Source of the DNA: JAJFUE01 sp041687335
Lineage (GTDB): Bacteria; Sumerlaeota; Sumerlaeia; MVZB01
Length of the DNA stretch: 64,000 nt
NCBI GenBank assembly: GCA_041687335.1
Contig: JAWLCE010000014.1
Span: 1 to 64,000 of the forward strand
Direction: 5' to 3'
Part shown: in pieces, positions 9,905 through 17,810 of the stretch
Layout: every line of letters begins with the position of its first letter
Position numbering within the stretch: the stretch's first letter is position 1
Notes under the pieces: model-generated
What the model was told of the DNA's origin: nothing
Databases searched by the model: none
Seen by the model: the letters and a program-made list of their open reading frames with translations, nothing else
Position numbers and translations under genes: made by a program

Positions 9905-12418
9905 ATGCCGGCGTCGCTCCCCATTGACCCGCTGATCCCCGACATCCTCGCCGCTCTGGCCGAGGCGGGAGCTGCCATTTTGCTCGCGCCGCCCGGGGCC
10001 GGGAAGACCACCCGCGTGCCGCCGGCCCTCCTCGGCGCATCCTGGCTGGACCCCCGCGCCGGTCGCGTGCTGGTCCTTCAGCCGCGCCGTGTTGCCGCCC
10101 GCGCGGCCGCCGCCCGCGTCGCCGCCGAACAGGGCTGGAACGTCGGCCAGGAGGTCGGCTATCAGGTTCGCTTCGACAACCGGATCGGCACCACCACCCG
10201 GCTTGCCTTCCTCACCGAGGGCATCCTCGCCCGGCGGCTCGAATCGGACCCAACCCTCGACGGCGTCGGCTGCGTAATCCTCGATGAATTTCACGAGCGC
10301 TCGATCCACACCGACCTCGCCCTTGCCATGCTGCGCGAGATCCGGGCGGCGCTGCGCCCCGAGCTGCGCCTGCTCGTCATGTCGGCCACCTTGGAGGCCG
10401 GTCCCGTCGCCGATTACTTAGGCGGCGCCCCCGTCCTGGAAAGCCCCGGCCGCATTCACCCCGTGGCGATCGAGTGGCTCCCGCGCCCGCTCACCGTCCC
10501 TCCTGAACAAGCCGCCGCCGATGCCGCCCGCAGCCTGCTGGCGCAGGCCGGCCCAAGCATGGATCCGCTCGACGCCGCCGATCCCGGCCACCTGTTGGTG
10601 TTCCTTCCGGGCATGGGCGAGATCCGCCGGGCGGAGGCAATGCTGGCCAATATCCCCGCCGACCTGCACCTGCTGCATGGGTCGGTGCCCGCCCAGGCCC
10701 AGGACCGCGCCCTGCGGCCTTCCCCCCGCCGCAAACTCATTCTGGCCACCAATATCGCCGAGACCTCGCTGACCATCGACGGCGTTCGCACCGTCATCGA
10801 CACCGGCCTCGCCCGCGTCCCCGTCAGCGACCCACGGCTCGGCATCGACCGCCTCGATCTGCGCCGGATCAGTCGCGCCTCGGCCACCCAACGGGCGGGG
10901 CGCGCCGGACGCACGGCGCCCGGCCGCTGCCTGCGCCTCTGGACCGCAGCCGAAGATGCCGCGCTGGCCGAGCGCGAGACTCCCGAGGTCGCCCGCATTG
11001 ACCTCGCCCCCGCGCTGCTGGCACTTTATGCCTATGGGGTGTCCAATCCCGCCCGATTCCAATGGCTCGAGCCGCCCCGCCCCGATGCGCTCGCCCTCGC
11101 CCAACGTCTCCTGTTCATGCTTGGCGCCGTCGACGCCGGCGGCCGGCTGACCCCCCTCGGCCGGCAATTGGCCGCCCTGCCGCTGCATCCCCGCCTCGGG
11201 CGCCTGTTGCTGGCCGGGGCCGACGCCGGTCTGCCCCGCGAGGCCGCCGCACTCGCCGCGCTGCTTTCCGAACAGGCCGCCCTGGCCACACCGGCCCGCC
11301 AACGGCGCCGCCCCGCCGGCTGGGAGGGTGACTCCGACCTGCTCGATCTCCTCGACCGGCTTGAAAATGGAGAGCTCGAGCCCCAGATCGCCGAGCCCGT
11401 TCGTCGCACCCAACGCGAGTTGCTGGCCCAGCTCCAGCGGCGCGGGCACACCCCGGCCCCGCGCCCCGCCGGCCCCGCCGCCCGGGACGCCCTATTGCGC
11501 CTGGCGCTCCTGGCCTGGCCCGATCGCGTAACCCTGCGCCGCCCCGGCGACCCCGCCCGCGGCCTGATGGTCGGCGGCCGCGGCATCATCCTGGAGCCCG
11601 CCAGCGTCGTTCGCCGCGCGCCCCTCTTCATCAGTATCGACCCGCGCGAACAGCCCGGCGGCGCCGCCGAGGCCCGTGTCGCCATCGCCAGCGCCATCGA
11701 GCCCCACTGGCTGCTCGAATCATTCCCCCACCTGGTCGAGCGGCGCGTGGATTGCCGCTTCGACCCCGCCCGCGGCCGTGTGGTTGCATCGCGGCGTCTA
11801 TTGTTTGCAGGCCTGATCGTGCGCGAGGACCTCGCCGACCTCGCCCAGGCCGACCCCGCCGCCATTCAGGGGGCCCTCTTTGACCACCTGCGCAGCGACG
11901 ACGCCATCTGGCGTGAGCCGGCCACCGAGCGCCTGCTCGCGCGGCTGGACTTCCTGCGCCGCTGGATGCCCGAACTGAACCTGCCCGAACTTGATCCAGC
12001 CGAGCGCGAGCAGATCCTGCGGGAGGCCTGCGCCGGCCGCCACGCCGTTGCTCCCGTCGCCGAGGCCCTGACCACGGCCATCCGCCATCGGCTCGACCCC
12101 CGCCAGCGCCGCGCGCTGGATCAGCACGCACCCGAGTCGTTGACCCTGCCCCACGGCCGCCCCGCGCGCCTGACTTATGCGATGGGCGCCCAGCCCATCC
12201 TCGCCGCGCGCATCCAGGCGCTGTTCGGGCTGACGCAGACCCCACGCCTGGCCGCCGGTCGCGCCCCGCTGGTGATCCACCTGCTCGCCCCCAACGGCCG
12301 CCCCGTGCAGGTCACCAGCGATCTGGCCGGCTTCTGGGCCAACACCTATGCCCAGGTCCGCCGCGACCTGCGCGCCCGCTACCCCCGCCACGCCTGGCCC
12401 GAAAACCCGATCGCCTGA
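9905..12418 (+). CDS. hrpB: ATP-dependent helicase HrpB
   Basis: DEAH/RHA-type helicase. 837 aa, typical for HrpB (~810-840). Motif I PPGAGKTTRVP lies near residue 30, motif II is DEFHERS, motif III SATLEAG, motif V TNIAETSLTIDGVRTVID and motif VI QRAGRAGRTAPG. These are followed by helicase-associated domains and the HrpB C-terminal domain (TYAMGAQPILAARIQALFG, then LAGFWANTYAQVRRDLR). The cellular role of HrpB is poorly defined in most bacteria. The ATG at 9905 has little ribosome site; an upstream TTG is less likely. The 3' end overlaps the convergent GH78 gene by 40 bp. Confidence 0.93.
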   Translation: MPASLPIDPLIPDILAALAEAGAAILLAPPGAGKTTRVPPALLGASWLDPRAGRVLVLQPRRVAARAAAARVAAEQGWNVGQEVGYQVRFDNRIGTTTRLAFLTEGILARRLESDPTLDGVGCVILDEFHERSIHTDLALAMLREIRAALRPELRLLVMSATLEAGPVADYLGGAPVLESPGRIHPVAIEWLPRPLTVPPEQAAADAARSLLAQAGPSMDPLDAADPGHLLVFLPGMGEIRRAEAMLANIPADLHLLHGSVPAQAQDRALRPSPRRKLILATNIAETSLTIDGVRTVIDTGLARVPVSDPRLGIDRLDLRRISRASATQRAGRAGRTAPGRCLRLWTAAEDAALAERETPEVARIDLAPALLALYAYGVSNPARFQWLEPPRPDALALAQRLLFMLGAVDAGGRLTPLGRQLAALPLHPRLGRLLLAGADAGLPREAAALAALLSEQAALATPARQRRRPAGWEGDSDLLDLLDRLENGELEPQIAEPVRRTQRELLAQLQRRGHTPAPRPAGPAARDALLRLALLAWPDRVTLRRPGDPARGLMVGGRGIILEPASVVRRAPLFISIDPREQPGGAAEARVAIASAIEPHWLLESFPHLVERRVDCRFDPARGRVVASRRLLFAGLIVREDLADLAQADPAAIQGALFDHLRSDDAIWREPATERLLARLDFLRRWMPELNLPELDPAEREQILREACAGRHAVAPVAEALTTAIRHRLDPRQRRALDQHAPESLTLPHGRPARLTYAMGAQPILAARIQALFGLTQTPRLAAGRAPLVIHLLAPNGRPVQVTSDLAGFWANTYAQVRRDLRARYPRHAWPENPIA

Positions 12419-15216
12419 TGCATTTCAATTCGATCGACGTGAAAGAGGTAACGGCCCGCGCCGACACGATAGATCACCGCGCCGGCTTCCTGAGTGACCA
12501 GCTCGACGCCGGGCGCTTGCGCGGCGGGGTGACCACCTTCGCGGACCTGGGCGGGCGAGGCCGCCGGCACATGGACCAGCGCCGTCGCTCCGACAGGGAT
12601 CTCCACTTCCATCCGCAACCGCCCGCCCGCGAGCTGCCAGTTGCTGACGATCCTGCCGCGCGCGGAATCATAGGCGCACCGCACCCACTCCAGCCCGCTG
12701 ACCATTTGCGGCCGAATGATGATCCGGTCGAAGCCGACGGCCGCGGGATCGGGCTGGATGCCACCCAGCCAGCGATAGAACCATTCGCTGACCGAACCGA
12801 ACATCGGATGATTGTGTGAATAGGTATTGTCGCTGAATTTCCAGTGCTCCCAGAGCGTGGTGGCCCCGAGGTCGAGCATATGCCCCCAGCCGGGGAAGGT
12901 CCGCTGGTTGACGATGGCGCCGGCGGCCCCGGCGTGGCCCTCGCGCGAGAGCGCGTCAAGCATGTATTTCGTGCCAAAGATGCCGGTCGAAAGGTGGCCA
13001 TCGCGGCGGCGCAGATCCTCGAGCAGTACATCCAGCACGGCCGGGCGCGACTCCGTAGGCGCCAGATTCAGATAGAGCATGAAGGACTGGCTGGCCTGGG
13101 TGGCGGGGCCGGCCTTGCCCGTCGCCGGGTCGAAAAACCGGGCGAGGTAGGCCGCGCGGATATCCTCGGCGAGCCGCGCGTAACGCTCGGCATCCGCGGC
13201 GTGGCCCAAGATGGCCGCCAGTTCACCGAGCAGCCGCGCGCTGGCGGCGTAGAGCGGCGTGACCATCTCGGGCGCGGGCATCGGTGCCAGCCCCTCGTGA
13301 TCGCTCAGCCCCTCGGTGACGATGAAATCGGGATAGCGGGCGTTGACCCCCTCCAGCCAGCGGCGGGCGGTCGCGTATTGCTCCTCGAGCAGTTGACGGT
13401 CGCCGTAGTACTGCCAGAGCTGGCGCAGAAGCAGCGGGTGCACCATCGCCCAAGCCACGCCGCAATACTGGGTGCCCATGTTGGGGGCCGTGTCGGTGAA
13501 CGTGCCATCCTCCAGGACGCTGTCGTGCCAGTCGCGCACCGCCTTGGCATAGAAGGCGGCCATGTCGTAATTCATCATGAACGCCTCGCTGGTGGTGGCG
13601 ATGTCGCCCCCGTAGCCAAAGCGTTCGCGATGCGGGCAGTCCGACTGCACGGCGAAGATGTTGCTCAGGAAGGTCCAGTCGCACATCGTCTGGATGCGGT
13701 TGAACAGCTCATTGGAGCAGGCGAACGAGCCGACCCGCTCGATGTCCGAGTTGAGACGCAGCCCCTCGATTGAATCGATGGGTGGCTTGCCGGGCAGTCC
13801 TGTCACTTCCACATAGCGGAAGGCGTGGAAGGTGAAGCGGGGGGTGTAATGCTCGATGCCGCCGCCGCGGGCGATGTAGGTGTCGGCCTGCCAGGCCACC
13901 AACGGCGAGCCGGGGCCGCCGATGTTCGCCTCGACACCCTCCTTGTTCTTGCGCCGGCCCTTGATCTGACCGCAGACGCTGGTCAGCGGGTTGAGCGTGC
14001 CGTCGGGATTGAGCAGTTCACCGAAGCGCAGCGTCACGCTGGTGCCGGCCGGCGCCTCCAGGCTCAGACGCACCCATCCCGCGAAGTTCTGGCCCATGTC
14101 GAAAATGAAAACCCCCGGCTGGGGCTCGCTGAGGCCGACCGGCTCGAGCGTCGCCGTGCAGCGGATCGGGGGGAGCGGCTGGGCGCGCAGCGGTCCGATC
14201 GGTTCGGTGGCCACGGCGGGGCGGCCCCAGGCGGCGTCATCGAAACCGGCCGTGTCCCAGCCCGGCTGTTCGCGCCGCGCGTCGTAAATTTCGCCAAGGT
14301 AAATATTGTTGAAGAGGATCGGGCCTTCGCCGACCATCCAATCGTTGTCGCTGAGGACGTCCTGGCGCGTGCCGTCGGTAAACTCGATTGCCAGGCGCGT
14401 GATGAAGCGGGGGCGGCCCACCGGCATGTGTTCGCGCAGGACGCGGCGGCCCCACATCCTCATCGGCAGCGGATTATACCAGCCGTTGCCGAGCGTCACG
14501 CCCAGGCAATTGTCGCCCGGCCGGAGCTCGGCCGTGACGTCGTGCGTGCTGTAGAAGACCCGTTCGGAATAGCGCGTCCAGGCGGGATCGAGGGCCAGGT
14601 CGCCGACGCGCCCGCCGTTGAGGCTCGCCTCGTAATACCCGATGCCGGTGACGTAGAGCCGGGCGCGCGCCACCGGCTTGTCGATGCTGAACTCGCGGCG
14701 GAAGAGCGGCGCGGGGTCCTCGAGGTAAAAGTCCTCCTCACGGGTCGGGGTCGGCTTGCCGTCGTTCAGCCAGCGCGCGCCGGCCCAGTCCTCGGGCGCC
14801 AGCAGGCCCATCTCCCAACTGGCCGGCTCGCTCCAGGAAGAGGGCCGTCCGTCCGCGTCCCAGGCGCGCACCTTCCAGTAACAGGCCTGGCCGCTTGCGA
14901 GCGGCTTGCCGCGGTAAAGCACGTGGAGCTGGTCGGCCGATTCCACCTTGCCGCTGTCCCACAGGTCGCCGGTGTCCTCGCGCAATGCATCCGCGTTGCC
15001 CGCCACCAGCACCTGCCAGGCAGTCTGAACGTCGCCGCGCCGATCTGAATTCAGCACCCAGCTCAGCCGCGGCCGGGGGTTGTCGAGCACGACATGACCC
15101 GCTCGGTATTCGCATTTGAGCTGAGTAACCGTCAGCGTGCCCACGGCGATGCTCGTCGGCCCAACCAGGAACAGGCAGAGTGGCAGGACGAGCCAGACGG
15201 GGTTGAGCTTCAGCAT
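12379..15216 (-). CDS. Secreted GH78 alpha-L-rhamnosidase
   Basis: Hydrolyses terminal alpha-L-rhamnose from glycans or glycosides. 945 aa. The start at 15216 gives an N-terminal signal peptide or anchor (NPVWLVLPLCLFLVG) and has GAGG 8 nt upstream. Domains: a fibronectin-like N-terminal domain (LKCEYR...NPRPRLSW), two beta-sandwich domains, an (alpha/alpha)6 catalytic barrel and a C-terminal beta domain. Catalytic-type residues are present: DCPHRERFGYGGD with Asp526, Glu531 and Asp538, and LGATTLWEHW with Glu790, matching the Asp-Glu-Asp plus Glu set of family 78. It is divergent to the lyase-like gene at 15414, so both may be co-regulated for a rhamnose-containing polysaccharide. Confidence 0.93.
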   Translation of the reverse strand: MLKLNPVWLVLPLCLFLVGPTSIAVGTLTVTQLKCEYRAGHVVLDNPRPRLSWVLNSDRRGDVQTAWQVLVAGNADALREDTGDLWDSGKVESADQLHVLYRGKPLASGQACYWKVRAWDADGRPSSWSEPASWEMGLLAPEDWAGARWLNDGKPTPTREEDFYLEDPAPLFRREFSIDKPVARARLYVTGIGYYEASLNGGRVGDLALDPAWTRYSERVFYSTHDVTAELRPGDNCLGVTLGNGWYNPLPMRMWGRRVLREHMPVGRPRFITRLAIEFTDGTRQDVLSDNDWMVGEGPILFNNIYLGEIYDARREQPGWDTAGFDDAAWGRPAVATEPIGPLRAQPLPPIRCTATLEPVGLSEPQPGVFIFDMGQNFAGWVRLSLEAPAGTSVTLRFGELLNPDGTLNPLTSVCGQIKGRRKNKEGVEANIGGPGSPLVAWQADTYIARGGGIEHYTPRFTFHAFRYVEVTGLPGKPPIDSIEGLRLNSDIERVGSFACSNELFNRIQTMCDWTFLSNIFAVQSDCPHRERFGYGGDIATTSEAFMMNYDMAAFYAKAVRDWHDSVLEDGTFTDTAPNMGTQYCGVAWAMVHPLLLRQLWQYYGDRQLLEEQYATARRWLEGVNARYPDFIVTEGLSDHEGLAPMPAPEMVTPLYAASARLLGELAAILGHAADAERYARLAEDIRAAYLARFFDPATGKAGPATQASQSFMLYLNLAPTESRPAVLDVLLEDLRRRDGHLSTGIFGTKYMLDALSREGHAGAAGAIVNQRTFPGWGHMLDLGATTLWEHWKFSDNTYSHNHPMFGSVSEWFYRWLGGIQPDPAAVGFDRIIIRPQMVSGLEWVRCAYDSARGRIVSNWQLAGGRLRMEVEIPVGATALVHVPAASPAQVREGGHPAAQAPGVELVTQEAGAVIYRVGAGRYLFHVDRIEMHQAIGFSGQAWRG

Positions 15217-15413
15217 TTTGATAGCCTCGGTGCAGGATGGGATCTCAGTCGGGATGGCTGCCCGGCATCGGCCGCGCCATCTGCAAATATCAGGTTTTGG
15301 TGCGCATCTGTCACGCGAATCCCAACCGTAAGGGTGGAGGAAACCTTTGCGGATGGGGGGCCGGCGGAACATAATACGCCGGGTTTTCACATTCAGGCGG
15401 AGGCGCGGTCCAG

Positions 15414-16856
15414 ATGATCAAGTTCAGTATGTTCGCGGCGGCTGTGATTCTGGCAGGGGCGGCGGCGCTGGCCGGCGCCGCCGAAAGCGACCTGCCGATC
15501 CTGGGGCCCGACCGGGTGGTCATCGTGCAGGAGCAGGCATGGCCGCACTTCAACTGGGCCTCCTTCGACCAGGACAAGATCGTCAGCCATGGCGATTATC
15601 AATACACCATCTTCTGGGGCGAGGACCGGGTGCTGACGGTCGCGCGGCGGCGGCTGGAGAGTGACGAGGTTCAGTTGGTGCGGCTGGAGGATTACCGGCT
15701 GGCCGACGGGCTGCCCGAGGACCAGCAGCGCAACGGCCACCGCAACACGGTGCTGGGGATCAGCCCGGCCGACGGTCGGCTGCACCTGTCTTGGGATCAT
15801 CACGCAAATCCGCTCAACTACACCCGCAGCCGCGCCGGGCTGATCAGTGATCCCCCCGAGCACATCGGGCCGGAGGACTTCGAGCCGCGCCAGCCGCTGA
15901 TCCCCGACGCCCCCCCGCGCGCCACCTATCCGCGCTTCTTTAGCGACTTCGAGGAGCGGCTCTACTTCATGTATCGATCGGGCGGGAGCGGGGCCGGCAG
16001 CAAGACGATCTTCGAGTATGACCCGGCCACGGGAAAGTGGTCGATGCTGAGCGACCGGCTGTTCGGGCTCGAGGGGCATTATGGGCCGTGGAACGACAGC
16101 ACCTCGCGCAACGCCTACATGCACGACATCCTGTTTGACCGTAGCGGGCGTCTGCACATCACGTGGGTCTATCGGGAGCAGGGGCGAAGCTGGGCCAGCA
16201 ACCACGACCTGCACTATGCCACCAGCGACGACCGCTGCCGCAGCTGGCACAACAACGCCGGCGAATTGATCGCGGACACTCGCAAGGGCGAGCGCATCAC
16301 GATCGACAGCCCCGGCATCGTCGTATCTGAAATCCCCGTCTACTCCTGGCTGATGAACGCCTGCTCGATGACGCTCGACTCGCGCAACCAGCCCCACGTG
16401 GCGGTCTATCACATGGCCGAGCCGTTTGTGCCCGAGCAGCTCGAGCACGACCCACCCGTGGCGGTGCGCAACCGCCTGCAGTATTACCATTACTGGCGCG
16501 ACCCGAGCGGGCAATGGCACCGCGGCGGTCCGCTGCCCAAGCCGCTGAGCGCGCGGCGGCCGATGATCATCGCCGCCCCCGACGACACGATCATCATGTA
16601 TTTCAACAGCGAAGACGGATTCATGGCGCATGTGGCCCGGGCGGCCGACCAGTGGAAAGAGTGGCGCACATTCCGGCTGACCGGCCCCGAGTTCAACGCC
16701 AACGACGCCAGCAAGCCCGACCGCCGGCTGCTGCGCGAGCGCGGCATCCTTTCCTTCACCGCCGATCCCAACGGCCGCAAGAGCGGGCGCGGCTTCGCGA
16801 TCCTGGAGTTCAGCATGGAGCGGCTGATGGCGGCCTTCGCCCAGAATGGCGAGTGA
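15414..16856 (+). CDS. Secreted BNR_4 beta-propeller protein, candidate rhamnoglucuronan/ulvan-type lyase
   Basis: 480 aa with a signal peptide (MFAAAVILAGAAALAGA, cleavage near residue 22). GGCGGAGG lies 10 nt before the ATG. The body resembles BNR repeat-containing family proteins (seven-bladed propellers), with blades ending in motifs such as GRLHLSWDHHAN and GRLHITWVYREQG. His109 (NGHRN), His129 (WDHHAN), Tyr172 (TYPRF) and Arg188 (FMYRSG) are spaced like the catalytic His/His/Tyr/Arg recalled for PL24/PL25 ulvan lyases. The divergent GH78 rhamnosidase neighbour supports a rhamnose-uronate substrate. The family assignment is good; the lyase activity is inference. Confidence 0.75.
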   Translation: MIKFSMFAAAVILAGAAALAGAAESDLPILGPDRVVIVQEQAWPHFNWASFDQDKIVSHGDYQYTIFWGEDRVLTVARRRLESDEVQLVRLEDYRLADGLPEDQQRNGHRNTVLGISPADGRLHLSWDHHANPLNYTRSRAGLISDPPEHIGPEDFEPRQPLIPDAPPRATYPRFFSDFEERLYFMYRSGGSGAGSKTIFEYDPATGKWSMLSDRLFGLEGHYGPWNDSTSRNAYMHDILFDRSGRLHITWVYREQGRSWASNHDLHYATSDDRCRSWHNNAGELIADTRKGERITIDSPGIVVSEIPVYSWLMNACSMTLDSRNQPHVAVYHMAEPFVPEQLEHDPPVAVRNRLQYYHYWRDPSGQWHRGGPLPKPLSARRPMIIAAPDDTIIMYFNSEDGFMAHVARAADQWKEWRTFRLTGPEFNANDASKPDRRLLRERGILSFTADPNGRKSGRGFAILEFSMERLMAAFAQNGE

Positions 16857-16862
16857 CGCCTG

Positions 16863-16920
16863 CGGGTTGCCGTTGCGATCGTGCTCAAGCACCCCGCCCC
16901 AGCGCCTCGATGGTTTCATT
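16863..16920 (-). pseudogene. RHS/YD-repeat core remnant B
   Basis: About 58 nt closely resemble 19131-19187 in the RHS gene (the EALGGVLDHDDNGN segment), on the same strand, with a one-base insertion that breaks the frame. The remnant abuts the stop codon of the lyase-like gene. It is read as decayed RHS core. Confidence 0.65.
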
Positions 16921-16980
16921 ATGATAAGGGAATTACGGCGAATATTCGTCCTGGGGATTGGCCAATTTCGCCGACAACTT

Positions 16981-17385
16981 TCAGACAGGATGGTTCTGTT
17001 CGAGTCGTTCAAACCAGGCGGGAGACAACTGGCTGTCAACCATGGCTACGTTGATGGCATCATATTGGAGAAGCTCGAAAGCACGTAGTAGATACTGGGA
17101 TTGGGCCGCTTTGATTGGCAAATGGGCAGCTTGCATATCTTGCCACAGGCCGACATCCACCCGCAGGGTTGGAATTACGCCGCCGAGTCGCTCATAGAGC
17201 GCTGGCTCATTGAATAGCCCCCCCTGCGAGGTCTCCGTACAACCGCATGTCTCCAGCTGGGCATGGCGCTTGCCGCTGAAAAATATGCCCAGCAACGGCT
17301 GCGTTCGAGACTCCTGCGCGCCTGCCGGCACGACAATCGTCATCAGAAGCAGAAAATGCATCAGGGTCCGGAAGATCTGTTTCAT
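16981..17385 (-). CDS. Truncated exported CGC-motif protein (metallophosphatase/UshA-like N terminus)
   Basis: 134 aa from the ATG at 17385, with AAGGG about 8 nt upstream. There is a signal peptide at ~1-24 (TLMHFLLLMTIVVPAGA). The mature part has ETCGCTETSQGGL, similar to the CGC...GGL motif near the N terminus of some exported calcineurin-like or UshA-like proteins, then a VDVG and a LLQYDAINV segment comparable to DAGD and GYDAVN in those families. Full-length relatives are much longer, so this is probably a truncated, non-functional copy. It lies between two RHS-core remnants in the lower-GC patch. The family assignment is tentative. Confidence 0.45.
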   Translation of the reverse strand: MKQIFRTLMHFLLLMTIVVPAGAQESRTQPLLGIFFSGKRHAQLETCGCTETSQGGLFNEPALYERLGGVIPTLRVDVGLWQDMQAAHLPIKAAQSQYLLRAFELLQYDAINVAMVDSQLSPAWFERLEQNHPV

Positions 17386-17437
17386 GGTAAAGCCCTTTTC
17401 CAACTAATTCAATTCATCATACTGTCTGCTACGACTG

Positions 17438-17481
17438 ACGATGGTGGCCGTGCCACTCAAGTTGTTCACCCGCCGCAGCGG
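17438..17481 (-). pseudogene. RHS/YD-repeat core remnant A
   Basis: 44 nt with about 38 identities to 19045-19088 of the RHS gene (encoding RLRRVTNLSGTTTI), same strand, located just 3' of the candidate immunity gene. Only this fragment of core remains, as expected after cassette displacement in RHS loci. Confidence 0.65.
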
Positions 17482-17517
17482 ATAATATTGTATATTCACC
17501 ATATCTATAGGTAACAC

Positions 17518-17808
17518 TTACATCAACTTGACTCTAGCATAATACAGTTTAACAATGTACAGCACCATTAGACATGCGGAGCTCCATTGAACGACAACAA
17601 ACCCAAAAGGCACAATCAGCCATGCTACTTCCCCCCTCGGTGGCAGTTTAGCAATATCAATCCAGCAATCTGAAAATTTATACGCAGGCCAATTTATGAC
17701 ATTTAGGACGCCGACTAAACCCATATCATACAGTACAGTCTGAAGCATCCCCATTGTGAGTCCAACTGCAGTTGCGGCAAGAAATGGGTTTTTCAGTAGC
17801 CATCCCAT
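17518..17808 (-). CDS. Small two-helix membrane protein, candidate immunity to the RHS tip
   Basis: 96 aa, unrecognised. The ATG at 17808 follows the RHS stop codon (17811-17813) by 2 nt, and GGAG inside the end of the RHS gene serves as ribosome site, implying translational coupling. Two strongly hydrophobic segments (~8-36 and ~61-88) flank a polar loop (FSDCWIDIAKLPPRGE). Composition is clearly AT-richer than the core genome. Position directly after an RHS toxin tip is the standard position of the cognate immunity gene. A membrane location would suit a tip predicted to attack phospholipids. The function is inferred from context only. Confidence 0.65.
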   Translation of the reverse strand: MGWLLKNPFLAATAVGLTMGMLQTVLYDMGLVGVLNVINWPAYKFSDCWIDIAKLPPRGEVAWLIVPFGFVVVQWSSACLMVLYIVKLYYARVKLM

Positions 17809-17810
17809 AT

